DNA from: Sphingobacterium sp. JB170
GTDB taxonomy: Bacteria; Bacteroidota; Bacteroidia; Sphingobacteriales; Sphingobacteriaceae
Direction: 5' to 3'
Length of the DNA stretch: 64,000 nt
Assembly (NCBI RefSeq): GCF_900163865.1
Contig: NZ_FUKU01000037.1
Span: forward strand, 1-64,000
The notes under the pieces were generated by a model. The model ran no database searches. It saw only the letters and a list, made by a program, of their open reading frames with translations, and had not been told where the DNA came from. Positions within the stretch are counted from its first letter, which is position 1; each line of letters begins with the position of its first letter. The position numbers were made by a program, and so were the translations under genes. Shown here one piece after another: positions 42,430 to 51,852 of the stretch.

Positions 42430-44139
42430 TTATTCCACTATTGCACCAATTATTGTTTTTCCGTTCCGAGAGCTTCCTTTGTAATCACCTTCAACATCCT
42501 CGCTTAACTCAGGGTCATATTGTTGTGCCACCTCCTTTAAACTCGACGCATTCATCCCGTGACTTAGCGCTGGGTTATCACTTCCGATCGGTAAAAATGA
42601 AGAATTAAGCATATTATCAGGATTAAAGGTTGCTCCGGAAATGATAGCATTAGAAACATCGTATGTACGCGCGCCGATAATACTGGCCTTATAGATTGGA
42701 GCTGTCGCATCTGTTTCGTATACGTCAACATCGGAACTTCCCGATGCCTGCTCATTCCCTGAGATGATGGAATTGATTACCGTTAGTTTATTCGTATTCT
42801 GCCGCCGGTAAATGCCACCTCCGGGGCCGGAAATATGATTCTGGGTTATCGTTGAACTAATAATATGGGCCTCACAATTATCGTAGAGCATTACCCCCCC
42901 ACCCCCATTTGGAGAAGTGCTTTTATTTCCATTTATTAAGCAGTTAACTAAATAGGTTTTGGATTTCCCTCGGGCATAAACCGCCGCTCCATAGGACGTC
43001 CCACTGTTACTACTTACTGAAGAATTATACATGTAGAGCAAGGAGTTTGGGAATGCGTGCACACCCGCCGCAGTGCCTCTTGCATAGTTATTATCGAACG
43101 TCGAATTAAAAATATACGCTTTTGATTCGTCGACCCAAAGACCACCGCCATTTGCGTCGCTCCTATTGCGATCAACATGTGAGTCATAAATATAAAGTTC
43201 GCTTGCGGACAATGCATAAATTCCTGCAGCATACCCCGATACTCCGCGCACATTGGACGTCTTATTTTCAACGACGTTAACTTCACGAAGAATCGCACGC
43301 GCTCCGCTAATGACGATTCCTGCACCTTTACCTCGGCTAATTTCCTTTCCAGCTACTTTTATTGTCGTGTTTCGGTCCGAACCATTACCATCGCGAATCG
43401 TAATCCCCTGAAGCTCCACTTGTTCCTGATCAGCCAGCGGCGCGGTAATCGCAACTACGTGAAATGATGCTGCACCCGAGGGCAACTTCCCGGAGAATAC
43501 TGTTTGATAAGATCGTGCATCCGGGACACTACCTTCTTCAGCATCCGTAGGATATCCCCCGATTAGTTTTATATTTTTATCGATTTCAATCGTACGATCG
43601 CCGTCCTCAGCGGCATCACCTCCGGAAATAGTTTTACTGGGCGTATAAGTTCCCTGGGTTAAGTGGATCACACTACCACTAGTTGCTTGGGCAAGTGCGT
43701 TATCCAAAGTCGTAGCGGCTTCCCACGAACGGCCGTCCCCCTCTCCTCCGGGTTTCACAAAAAACACGCTGATTGTACCGGCTTCTTGCACAACCAATAT
43801 TTCCCGGTTTAGTTCCTCATTAATATACACTTGGATAACCCCCGTACGCTCCTCAAATTCATTTTTAGAAACTTTAAAGGACACTTTTTGTTTCCCTTTT
43901 TCTCCTTGCGACTGTTGGAATTGAATCCAATCAACATCCGCAGACACCGCGTATGTCACATTGGTCAACAAATCAAAAGAATAATCCGCATCCTTATTGG
44001 AAACTTCCATATAATCAGTTCCCACCATTAATACATCTTCAAGATCTTTACTGTCTTTAGAACAGCTCAACAGCATCATTACGCTAGCACACAGAAGTAC
44101 TAGCATATATTTGAAACTGCTTATATATTTTACAGTCAT
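42430..44139 (-). CDS. BACON-domain / right-handed beta-helix lipoprotein
   Basis: A 569-residue lipoprotein (lipobox LLSC, Cys26). Residues ~35-120 look like a BACON domain (FDLLTNVTYAVSADVDWIQF, ending ILVVQEAG), a carbohydrate-associated module in Bacteroidota. From ~130 to 520 it forms a parallel beta-helix: VKPGGEGDGRSWEAATTLDNAL, then repeated rungs such as ELYIYDSHVDRNRSDANGGG, AYIFNSTFDNNYARGTAAG, LLYMYNSSVSSNSGTSYGAA and LTVINSIISGNEQASG. Pectate-lyase-like helices bind or cleave polysaccharide, and many with this pattern have no known activity. It lies between SusD and the NAGPA gene in the same operon and is probably a glycan-binding or lyase component. Confidence 0.82.
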   Translation of the reverse strand: MTVKYISSFKYMLVLLCASVMMLLSCSKDSKDLEDVLMVGTDYMEVSNKDADYSFDLLTNVTYAVSADVDWIQFQQSQGEKGKQKVSFKVSKNEFEERTGVIQVYINEELNREILVVQEAGTISVFFVKPGGEGDGRSWEAATTLDNALAQATSGSVIHLTQGTYTPSKTISGGDAAEDGDRTIEIDKNIKLIGGYPTDAEEGSVPDARSYQTVFSGKLPSGAASFHVVAITAPLADQEQVELQGITIRDGNGSDRNTTIKVAGKEISRGKGAGIVISGARAILREVNVVENKTSNVRGVSGYAAGIYALSASELYIYDSHVDRNRSDANGGGLWVDESKAYIFNSTFDNNYARGTAAGVHAFPNSLLYMYNSSVSSNSGTSYGAAVYARGKSKTYLVNCLINGNKSTSPNGGGGVMLYDNCEAHIISSTITQNHISGPGGGIYRRQNTNKLTVINSIISGNEQASGSSDVDVYETDATAPIYKASIIGARTYDVSNAIISGATFNPDNMLNSSFLPIGSDNPALSHGMNASSLKEVAQQYDPELSEDVEGDYKGSSRNGKTIIGAIVE

Positions 44140-44176
44140 GAGTTAATCGATTTGGTTTTTAAAAATTGCTTCCCGT

Positions 44177-45934
44177 TTATTCCCAATTCGGGTTCTGTTT
44201 CAAATTCCCATTAAGCTGAAGGTCTTCCAGCGGAATCGGGTAATAGTAATCTTTGGATTCATCGAAAATTCCTCCTTGCGGGAAAGGATCAATATTTCCT
44301 TTGTTAGCTTCACTATCCCCTGTTTCAGGATCACGTAATTTACGTTGTTGAATATTAATAGTTGAGGTGACCGATGATGGAGCTCCTGGTTTTGTTCCAC
44401 GATAAACCAAAACATCCATTTTCCCATCACCTGTAAAATCATAGGTACCTACACTAGGAAAATAGACCCCAACCATCGGTTGTTCAAGCTTTTTACCTTC
44501 CTTCCAACGCATTAAATCATCCCAGCGCAGTCCTTCGTTAAACATTTCGACGCGTCGCTCGCGACGGATTTCCAAAATAACCCCTTTATTTGGACCCTGA
44601 TCAACATTCGGATATAAAGATTCTTGATAGGAATCAGGCTGTGCATTTGCTTCCGCTATATTTAGGGAGGGCATCCCTACACGATTGCGTAATAGGTTTA
44701 TGCTACGGTTAATATCGTCCTGGTTCAAGTCACCGAGTTCCGCTTTTGCTTCGGCAAAGATCAATAATGCTTCGGCGTATCGAAACAGTATAATATCAAA
44801 ATGGCCGGAGCTCCACTGCTCACGTGCCGGGAGTGCTTTTATCACCCTGTACCCTGTCGTAGTCAAATTCAACGACACGGGCTCCGAGCTGCTCTGTCCT
44901 AAGACAGTGAAGTCAGGCCCCGCCGTTGTTTGTACCAGGCGAGGATCACGATTCTGCATCTCTTCCAAATAGCCTTTGGACTGGAATCCCGGTATCGCAG
45001 TAAAGCGTGTTCCATTAGCCATGAGATAAGAATTCACAAGGTCTTTGGTTAAACCCCATGACCCAGCCGTCGGGGAAGTCATCAAGTAGGCCAGGTTATG
45101 TGTTTCTATACCGCGCTCAAAGTCGGCAGCCAAAATAGTCTCGGTCACATCCTGGTTGTCCCTAGCAAAAAGAGTACGGTAAGATTCCGCAGCGCCTCCT
45201 GTTGTAAATAAAGTGTAGGCTCCACTTTTCATTAGTTCATCCGCGGCCGCTACTGCAGCCGCTAAAAACGGTTCGTAACCATCGATATCATGGTATTTCC
45301 GGAATGTTCCTTCGTACAGGCCAATACGGGCTTTTAAAATCAGCGCCGTGTATTTCGTAATCCGATTCAACTTTTTTTCTGCCGGGATATTCGCAATCGC
45401 AAAATCAATATCCGCCATAACCGAGTCCATAACAAGTTGACGCGAATCTCGCGCTTTGTACAAGTCTTCGTCCCCGGCGTTCAGCACCTTATTATACCAA
45501 GGGACATCGCCGAATCGTTTCACTTTATCAAAATAAAAATAAGCACGAAAGAAGCGTGCTATACCTCCATATTTCGCCTTAGCGGCTTCATCTTGAACTT
45601 TTTGGTAGTTTTCTAAGAAATAGTTGATTTTCCTAAGTGCCGACCAGTTCCATCCTCCGGTACCACTAGCAGTCGGCACAATCCGGTTTCCACGCACTCT
45701 GTCGCCTGCGATCAACGGCACAATATTATCAGACGATGCATCATCGTTATATACGCCCGTTGTCGATAAAATGGTATAAAAATTATTCGTCGCAACCTCA
45801 AGATCTTCCGGTGTATTGAAAAAGAACTCCGCTTCTACCTGATCTTCTGCTGGACGATCCAAAAAGTCTTTTTCGCACGAAAGGAAGACGAATACCGCCA
45901 TACAGGCGAGTCCATATATTATATAATTCTTCAT
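44177..45934 (-). CDS. SusD/RagB-type nutrient-binding lipoprotein, second PUL
   Basis: A 585-residue lipoprotein (lipobox FLSC) with the mature start CEKDFLDRPAEDQVEAEFFFNTPEDLE, the classical RagB/SusD type. It contains GIARFFRAYFYFDKVKRFGDVPWYN, INLLRNRVGMPSLN, ILEIRRERRVEMFNEGLRWDDLMRW and the C-terminal DYYYPIPLEDLQLNGNLKQNPNWE. It begins 20 bp after its SusC partner and precedes the BACON/beta-helix gene by 37 bp. It is the receptor lid of the sigma-regulated importer. Confidence 0.95.
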   Translation of the reverse strand: MKNYIIYGLACMAVFVFLSCEKDFLDRPAEDQVEAEFFFNTPEDLEVATNNFYTILSTTGVYNDDASSDNIVPLIAGDRVRGNRIVPTASGTGGWNWSALRKINYFLENYQKVQDEAAKAKYGGIARFFRAYFYFDKVKRFGDVPWYNKVLNAGDEDLYKARDSRQLVMDSVMADIDFAIANIPAEKKLNRITKYTALILKARIGLYEGTFRKYHDIDGYEPFLAAAVAAADELMKSGAYTLFTTGGAAESYRTLFARDNQDVTETILAADFERGIETHNLAYLMTSPTAGSWGLTKDLVNSYLMANGTRFTAIPGFQSKGYLEEMQNRDPRLVQTTAGPDFTVLGQSSSEPVSLNLTTTGYRVIKALPAREQWSSGHFDIILFRYAEALLIFAEAKAELGDLNQDDINRSINLLRNRVGMPSLNIAEANAQPDSYQESLYPNVDQGPNKGVILEIRRERRVEMFNEGLRWDDLMRWKEGKKLEQPMVGVYFPSVGTYDFTGDGKMDVLVYRGTKPGAPSSVTSTINIQQRKLRDPETGDSEANKGNIDPFPQGGIFDESKDYYYPIPLEDLQLNGNLKQNPNWE

Positions 45935-45954
45935 TTTCTTTTCTTTATTTTTTG

Positions 45955-48900
45955 TTACAAACTGATATTCACTCCAAAAGAAAACGTTTTACCCATCGGA
46001 TAGTCCCTCAAGTCAGCTCGACTGACCGCAGATCCTGGCAACGAATAGTTCACTGCAGATCCAGCTTGTTCAGGATCTATATATTTTGTCAATCCACCAA
46101 ACGCCCAAGTGAAAACATTCTCTCCGCTCAGGTAAAAGCGTAGACGATCAATATTTATTTTCCTTGTCATGGTTTGTGGAAGCGTATAACCGAGCGTTAG
46201 ATTCTTCACCCGCAGATATGCTACATTTTCAAGATAATAGTCGTTCATCTCATAGAGCGAGCGTCCGCCATTTAACGATGTATATCCGCGGTAAATCTGT
46301 GGATAGGTGTTCCCTGGTTTGTCCGGGAGCCAAGCATTGTCGACGAGGTCTTTACGAATAAACGAGAGGTAAGGACGTTGGTAAGGCCCCCAATACACGT
46401 CACCGGTAGGGTACCAATGTTGTTGGCCAACCCCCGCGAGGGCAACAGACAGGTCTATTCCTTTCCACGATGCAGACATGTTCAATCCGAAAGGAAATTG
46501 CGGCATCGCATTTCCGATAGGACGAAGGTCTCCATGGTCTTCAAGCGTATAATTTCCTTGATCAATCCTTCCATCACCATCGGTATCCATGTATTTGATA
46601 TCACCCGCTTTTAATCGGTTCCAATCGCTATTCTGTACCACATTCAACTCATAGTTATATACCTTACCCAATGAATTGGAAGGATTCTCGAAACTATTTT
46701 GGTAATCTAGTGCTTCCTGATCGGTTTGAAACTGTCCGTCAACATGGTATCCCCAGATTTGACCAAGGCGCTGGCCTTCCCAGTACGTGCTCATCAATCC
46801 GTTTGGATTATCGTATTTGGTAATATATCCTCTAGAGTTGGACACATTTGCTGCAACATTAAATGCCAACGGCGAACCAGCCACATCGAAGCTATTTCGA
46901 TAGCTAATTCCCAGCTCGAATCCAGTATTCTTTAAAGCAGCAAAATTTTCTTGCGGTTCGTTCGCTCCGAAAACTGCCGGGAGCGGCTCCCCGGGTAGGT
47001 ACATGCCATCAGTAATTTTATTATACCAATCGAAATTCACAAAAAGCTTATTTTGTAAAAAGCCCATGTCTACGCCCAAGTCGACACTTTGCGTGCTTTC
47101 CCAGGTCACCACCTTAGGCAGCGGTGCTGGTGCGTCGGCATAATAGATGCGTTGCCCATTCTCGAGCCATGAGGATTGTCCAACATCCATCAGTTGTTTA
47201 AACGTATTAACGTCAACCGTTTGATTCCCCAGGCGACCGTACGAGCCGCGAATCTTTAACGACGAAATATACGGCTTTATAGGATCCCAAAAAGATTCAC
47301 GGTCGACTTGCCACCCCGCAGAGACCGAAGGAAAGAATCCCCAACGACTATGCCCTGGGAAACGAGAAGAACCATCATACCGAGCGTTCACTTCAAGGAG
47401 ATATTTGTTTTTATAATCGTAATTGAAGCGCCCAAAATAGCCTTGTACAGCCCAATCCAATGTAGCTCCCGCAATATTAAACATGGTCGTCCCTAATTGC
47501 AAATTAGCTAACTCTCTAATTAACAACCCATCCATTTGAGCGGCAACGCGATCTCTATCGAATTCCTCTTGGTTGAAACCTAGGAGTAATTTGAAATTAT
47601 GATCATCTTGTATGGATTTTTGATATGTTCCAAAGATATTTAGCGCCTTATATTTGTCTTTCCAGCGCCACTCACCCAATCGGTTAATTCCAGTCGTGAT
47701 ATAGTCAAGCTTGCTGCCCGAAAGGAATTCAAATTCATTATACCGGTAGGTTCTTCCTGTATTATCAAAACGGTGGCTATAATCTAAGTTCAGTTCTAGA
47801 CCTTCCAAAGGCTTCACTTTAACACGAAAGGTATTCGTAAACTCCTCGGTATTGAACTTCATCCAGTTATTCCGAGCTTCCATTGCTGCATGACCTCCCT
47901 GTCCGCCATTACCACTCACCCCAATATCAGTGGGAACACCATCGATATGACTTGGGTAAAACGGAAATAAGTTATACCAGGTTGTGGTGCTCCAGAGCCC
48001 ACCGTAACCGTTTCGAAAGCCACCATACTCCTTATCGTATTCGTTAATGAATTGAATATTATTAGAGATTTCAAGCCATGGGTTTGGCGTGAAGGTTAAA
48101 TTTGTTTTAATGTTATAACGGTCCATATCACCGTCGTCTGCAATATTATTAATCGTCTCTCTTTTAAAAACGCGGCCAGACATATAACCTTTCAGCTTGT
48201 CGGTACCTCCCGAGACAGAGATATTATGAAAGTTTGAAGGTTGGTATTCTTTAAATAGATAATCGTACCAATTGGTGTTATAAAAAAACTTATTACTACC
48301 GTCTGCTTGAAGTTCATGAAAAGGCTCTAGCTGGCCATTTGCTACTAACTTGATCGTTTCCCAATCCATGTCATCATAACCCGTATAACTGGTCCCGTTA
48401 TAGCCGTATAATGCAGCGTCTACCGTTTTTCCATAGATGTACGGGTCGGAAACAAAATCGGTACGAGTGGTGGGTGTGGTCCAGCCAAAATTGTTGGTGT
48501 AATCTACTTTCATTTGACCCACTTCACCTTTTTTCGTGGTGATCAAAATCACTCCAAAAGCCCCTCTAGCACCATAAATAGCCGCGGAAGCTGCATCTTT
48601 TAAAACCGTTACGCTCTCTATATCGTTTGGGTTAACCCTGGTTATATTCCCCTCAATTCCGTCAATTAGTACTAGTGGACTACCGCCATTAATCGAATTA
48701 AACCCTCTAATATTAATATCGGGAGTTTGAGTAGGATCACCGGTATTAATTTGCACGTTCAACCCCGGCATTAATCCCTGTAAAGCGCCGGCGATACTTG
48801 CTTCGGGGCGCAACGCGATATCTTTGGCGTCAATTTGCGCCACGGCGCCCGTCAAATTGGCTCGCTTCTGTACGCCGTAACCAACAACAACGACTTCTTC

Positions 48901-49536
48901 CAGATCACTGATCTGCAGCTTTAACACCACGTCAACCGGCGTCCCGCTACGGAAGGGAACCGTTTGCTCCTGATAGCCGAGCGAACTGACCACAATTTCG
49001 CCTTGCTCGGTGGCAATATCGAGAACAAAATGCCCTGTTTCATCCGTCGCTGTTGCGATGTTACTTTGCACTATTTTCACAGATGCTCCTGCCAAAGGTT
49101 CTCCACTCTCGGTTACCACGGTACCACTCAACGGACTTTGCTTTTGTTCAGTCAAATTGGAGAGTTTGGCTTTAATGGTCGTTGCCTTTTTAATTAGGAC
49201 GGTATTATTTTCGATAAAAAATATGAGATCTCTGGGGGAGAGACAAGTCTCTAACACATCCGATAGGTTGGCATTTTTCACGTGAAGATCTATTTTACCT
49301 ACATTTTCAAGCTGTGAGTTGCTATAGAGAAAATCTAGGTTCGTTTGTCTTTGGATCAACGTCAACACGTGGGAAAGTTCCGCATTTGAGACGGACAGAC
49401 TTATCTTTTGTGCACGAGTAGTCGCGCTAGCATGTACCAAGAAAACAAGGAGAAATAAAGAGAGCAATTTCATAATAAGAAAGCACTTATGCAATCGTCC
49501 CCGATGCGGAGATAAAGCAACAATATTTTTATACAT
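45955..49536 (-). CDS. SusC/RagA-type TonB-dependent transporter with STN domain
   Basis: A 1193-residue importer that also senses its ligand. After the signal peptide (MKLLSLFLLVFLVHASATTRA; this internal Met, at 49473, may be the true start) comes an STN domain (about 45-115, ISLSVSNAELSHVLTLIQRQ.. LSDVLETCLSP), used to signal to a FecR-type anti-sigma factor. Then a carboxypeptidase-regulatory-like domain, TonB-box-like EEVVVVGYGVQKRANLTGAVA, plug (PLVLIDGIEG, ESVTVLKDAASAAIYGARGAFGV) and a barrel ending MGKTFSFGVNISL. FecR and the ECF sigma gene lie directly upstream, completing the trans-envelope signalling set; the three other SusC proteins in the window lack the STN domain. Confidence 0.95.
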   Translation of the reverse strand: MYKNIVALSPHRGRLHKCFLIMKLLSLFLLVFLVHASATTRAQKISLSVSNAELSHVLTLIQRQTNLDFLYSNSQLENVGKIDLHVKNANLSDVLETCLSPRDLIFFIENNTVLIKKATTIKAKLSNLTEQKQSPLSGTVVTESGEPLAGASVKIVQSNIATATDETGHFVLDIATEQGEIVVSSLGYQEQTVPFRSGTPVDVVLKLQISDLEEVVVVGYGVQKRANLTGAVAQIDAKDIALRPEASIAGALQGLMPGLNVQINTGDPTQTPDINIRGFNSINGGSPLVLIDGIEGNITRVNPNDIESVTVLKDAASAAIYGARGAFGVILITTKKGEVGQMKVDYTNNFGWTTPTTRTDFVSDPYIYGKTVDAALYGYNGTSYTGYDDMDWETIKLVANGQLEPFHELQADGSNKFFYNTNWYDYLFKEYQPSNFHNISVSGGTDKLKGYMSGRVFKRETINNIADDGDMDRYNIKTNLTFTPNPWLEISNNIQFINEYDKEYGGFRNGYGGLWSTTTWYNLFPFYPSHIDGVPTDIGVSGNGGQGGHAAMEARNNWMKFNTEEFTNTFRVKVKPLEGLELNLDYSHRFDNTGRTYRYNEFEFLSGSKLDYITTGINRLGEWRWKDKYKALNIFGTYQKSIQDDHNFKLLLGFNQEEFDRDRVAAQMDGLLIRELANLQLGTTMFNIAGATLDWAVQGYFGRFNYDYKNKYLLEVNARYDGSSRFPGHSRWGFFPSVSAGWQVDRESFWDPIKPYISSLKIRGSYGRLGNQTVDVNTFKQLMDVGQSSWLENGQRIYYADAPAPLPKVVTWESTQSVDLGVDMGFLQNKLFVNFDWYNKITDGMYLPGEPLPAVFGANEPQENFAALKNTGFELGISYRNSFDVAGSPLAFNVAANVSNSRGYITKYDNPNGLMSTYWEGQRLGQIWGYHVDGQFQTDQEALDYQNSFENPSNSLGKVYNYELNVVQNSDWNRLKAGDIKYMDTDGDGRIDQGNYTLEDHGDLRPIGNAMPQFPFGLNMSASWKGIDLSVALAGVGQQHWYPTGDVYWGPYQRPYLSFIRKDLVDNAWLPDKPGNTYPQIYRGYTSLNGGRSLYEMNDYYLENVAYLRVKNLTLGYTLPQTMTRKINIDRLRFYLSGENVFTWAFGGLTKYIDPEQAGSAVNYSLPGSAVSRADLRDYPMGKTFSFGVNISL

Positions 49537-49636
49537 TTGAAAGGTATTTGGTATTATTTAATAACTGATAGTTTCCATATACATTGAACGAAGGGGGTGT
49601 TGGTAGCACCTCCTTCATCAATTTTGGTCGCCGGGC

Positions 49637-50863
49637 TTACTTCATAACGATCACCCTCCCCCCGTGGACAACAAATTTTAAATCGGAAACTGACGCGATT
49701 GCATCCAATACGTCCCCAAGTTTTTTAGATCGTTTCAAACTTCCCGTAAAATTGTCCGGAGCAGTAAGCTCCATCTGCACTTCTTCAATAGGGTACCATC
49801 TAGCCAACTCCTGTAGAATCACGCCGATCGGTTGATCATTAAATCGGAAATACCCATCTTTCCAGTCAACAATTTCACTGATATTTACATCTTTATTTAG
49901 GGCTATATCTGCATTTCTACTGACTACGGCCTGCTCACCGGGTGTGAGTCGTAATTTATTATTTTGGGCAGAGACATCAACTGATCCATGAATAAGCGTA
50001 GTTTTAACGGACATATCCTCAGAGTAGGCTGAAAGATTAAACTGCGTACCTAAAACCCGAACAATACTATTTTTAGCCTTTACGATAAATGCCTTTTGTT
50101 TGTTAGGGGTAACATCGAAAAATCCTTCCCCTTGCAGCTCCACACGCCGCTCATTTTCTCCATAGGAAGCCAATACAGTAATCGTTGATCCTGAATTGAG
50201 CCATACCCCTGTGCCATCAGGTAAATAAACATGAACAGCGACTCCTTTGGGAGCGGTTATTTTGTGTCGATCTGCTTCATTAAAATAGGATTTTTCAGGT
50301 GATCTGCGCTGCATCACGACGCTCCCATCGGTTAACCGCGTAATTTCTAGCCCTTTATATCGCAAAGTGTCGCCCGTGGATCCGTCGAGCAACATCTGTG
50401 TTCCATCGGCGAGAGTGACGAGGGCTTTTTCCTCGGGAAGCTCCATTGGTTCATTTGTTGTATTTGCCAATTCTCCCGACTCACGCATAATTCCGAAGAT
50501 ACCGTTGTGGTTCCCGTAATACATAAGAGCACAAAAAGAAACCGCAATACAAGCCGCTGCAACACGGTATATCGTTCTTTTATACCACGGTATAAAAGTA
50601 TGCACAGATGACTCTGAACGGTCAATATTCTTTAAAATTCGATCAAATACGCCTTCTTGATTTGTGAATTCTACGTTTTCTTCTACAATAATATTTTTGT
50701 CAACCCAGGACGCGAATACCTTCGGATCTATATCCTGTAAACCTTGTTCGAGTTCCTTGTTCTCATCCATAGTTAGGTCTCCGCTAAGGCGCTTTAAAAA
50801 CAATTGATATATTCTTTCTGTATCCAATCTATCGGTGCGTGTATATATAGGTAGTACACACAA
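49637..50863 (-). CDS. FecR-family anti-sigma factor
   Basis: A ~400-residue single-pass inner-membrane protein. The cytoplasmic N-terminus (ERIYQLFLKRLSGDLTMDENKELEQ) holds the anti-sigma domain; a membrane helix follows near residues 98-115 (VAAACIAVSFCALMYYG); the periplasmic part carries the FecR domain (about 195-300: ITAPKGVAVHVYLPDGTGVWLNSG-like, LQGEGFFDV, KAFIVKAKNSIVRVLGTQFNL) and a C-terminal FecR/STN-like domain. It restrains the ECF sigma factor until the STN-bearing SusC signals. The upstream in-frame start is weak; a TTG near 50827 (DTERIY) is the likelier start. The next gene starts about 100 bp downstream. Confidence 0.9.
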   Translation of the reverse strand: MCVLPIYTRTDRLDTERIYQLFLKRLSGDLTMDENKELEQGLQDIDPKVFASWVDKNIIVEENVEFTNQEGVFDRILKNIDRSESSVHTFIPWYKRTIYRVAAACIAVSFCALMYYGNHNGIFGIMRESGELANTTNEPMELPEEKALVTLADGTQMLLDGSTGDTLRYKGLEITRLTDGSVVMQRRSPEKSYFNEADRHKITAPKGVAVHVYLPDGTGVWLNSGSTITVLASYGENERRVELQGEGFFDVTPNKQKAFIVKAKNSIVRVLGTQFNLSAYSEDMSVKTTLIHGSVDVSAQNNKLRLTPGEQAVVSRNADIALNKDVNISEIVDWKDGYFRFNDQPIGVILQELARWYPIEEVQMELTAPDNFTGSLKRSKKLGDVLDAIASVSDLKFVVHGGRVIVMK

Positions 50864-50896
50864 CGCTGATAGTAGGACTAGTCAGAATGAAAAAAA

Positions 50897-51463
50897 CTAG
50901 AAAAATATGTAAACAAGTAAAAGAGAAATAAATCCCTGACTTGAAAGTCGATCTCGAAGAAATTTTAGCGCTTGTACAATGTGGTTTTTCACTGTATTTT
51001 GTGAGATGTCCATACGTGCAGCAATTTCCTGATGCGTGAATCCTTCCTCACGGCTTAAGATCCATGCTGTCCGCTGCTGCAGCGGGAGCTGCGCGATACA
51101 CAATTGAAGGTGATGTTGTAAATCATTATGGTATACGCGACGTTCCACATCATTTACAAGATCTTCCTGAAAATATTCCATCGATTTTTTAACGATCTCC
51201 TTATCACGCAGCACATTAAAACACAATCGCTTACACATAACATAGAGATATGGCCATAAATCTCGCTCAACTTGAACTCCTGAACGGTTCAACCAAAGTT
51301 TCATAAAACATTCTTGCACCATTTCCTCGGCGAGATCGTTATCTTTCAATAACTGCGTGGAAACCGAATAAATACTGGGTGAGTAACGAACATAGATAGC
51401 TTTAAAAGCGGTCTTATCACCGTCTTTAAACTTCATCATAACGTCGATAGAAATTCTTTCCAT
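50897..51463 (-). CDS. ECF-type RNA polymerase sigma factor (Bacteroidota FecI-like)
   Basis: A 188-residue sigma-70 family protein with region 2 (about 17-85: AFKAIYVRYSPSIYSVSTQLL, DLAEEMVQECFMKLW) and region 4 (about 120-175: LPLQQRTAWILSREEGFTHQEIAARM, then ISQNTVKNHIVQALKFLRD, the DNA-binding helix-turn-helix). It should activate the operon from FecR through SusC/SusD to the NAGPA gene when the substrate is sensed. It starts the minus-strand block, with FecR about 34 bp downstream. The final residues LLLVYIFF are unusually hydrophobic. Confidence 0.93.
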   Translation of the reverse strand: MERISIDVMMKFKDGDKTAFKAIYVRYSPSIYSVSTQLLKDNDLAEEMVQECFMKLWLNRSGVQVERDLWPYLYVMCKRLCFNVLRDKEIVKKSMEYFQEDLVNDVERRVYHNDLQHHLQLCIAQLPLQQRTAWILSREEGFTHQEIAARMDISQNTVKNHIVQALKFLRDRLSSQGFISLLLVYIFF

Positions 51464-51852
51464 GTTTCCCCAAGCAGGTAATAATTTAGATTTACATTAA
51501 AGATATATACAAAAATGCTTAAATCCAATCTCGCAACGAAGATACAATCCTAATATTAAGTTAAGATTAATTACACAAGGTGGCTCGCTAGAATCTTTAA
51601 AAAAGACAGAATTTCCCCCCTCCTTCTAACGGGAAGAGTCTGGTCACTACGCCAGGTCACAAAATTGTTAAACAGACACCACTCGCGTTTGTCCCCAGCG
51701 CGCCGACAGCCATTAGTAGAGGGTTTAAACGGCACGAACTGTCCGAGCTGGCAAAGGCATATCGAGGCGCACAAAAGCGTGCTCTAAATCTCCAATTTTA
51801 GAATCCGAAAATAATTCCGAGATTTAGACCGATTAACTAATCAACAACTATT
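51464..51852. other. 389-bp divergent gap with no gene
   Basis: It lies between the ECF sigma gene (minus) and the M28 peptidase gene (plus), so it must hold both promoters. I see no clear TTTG / TAnnTTTG pair. A minus-strand frame of 67 codons (51571-51774) is Cys/Arg-rich with no family resemblance and is probably chance. Confidence 0.5.

Noticed and set aside
51571..51774. 67-codon minus-strand frame between the sigma factor and M28 peptidase genes
   Set aside because: Cys/Arg-rich composition, no ribosome site or family resemblance, and it spans a promoter region; likely chance.
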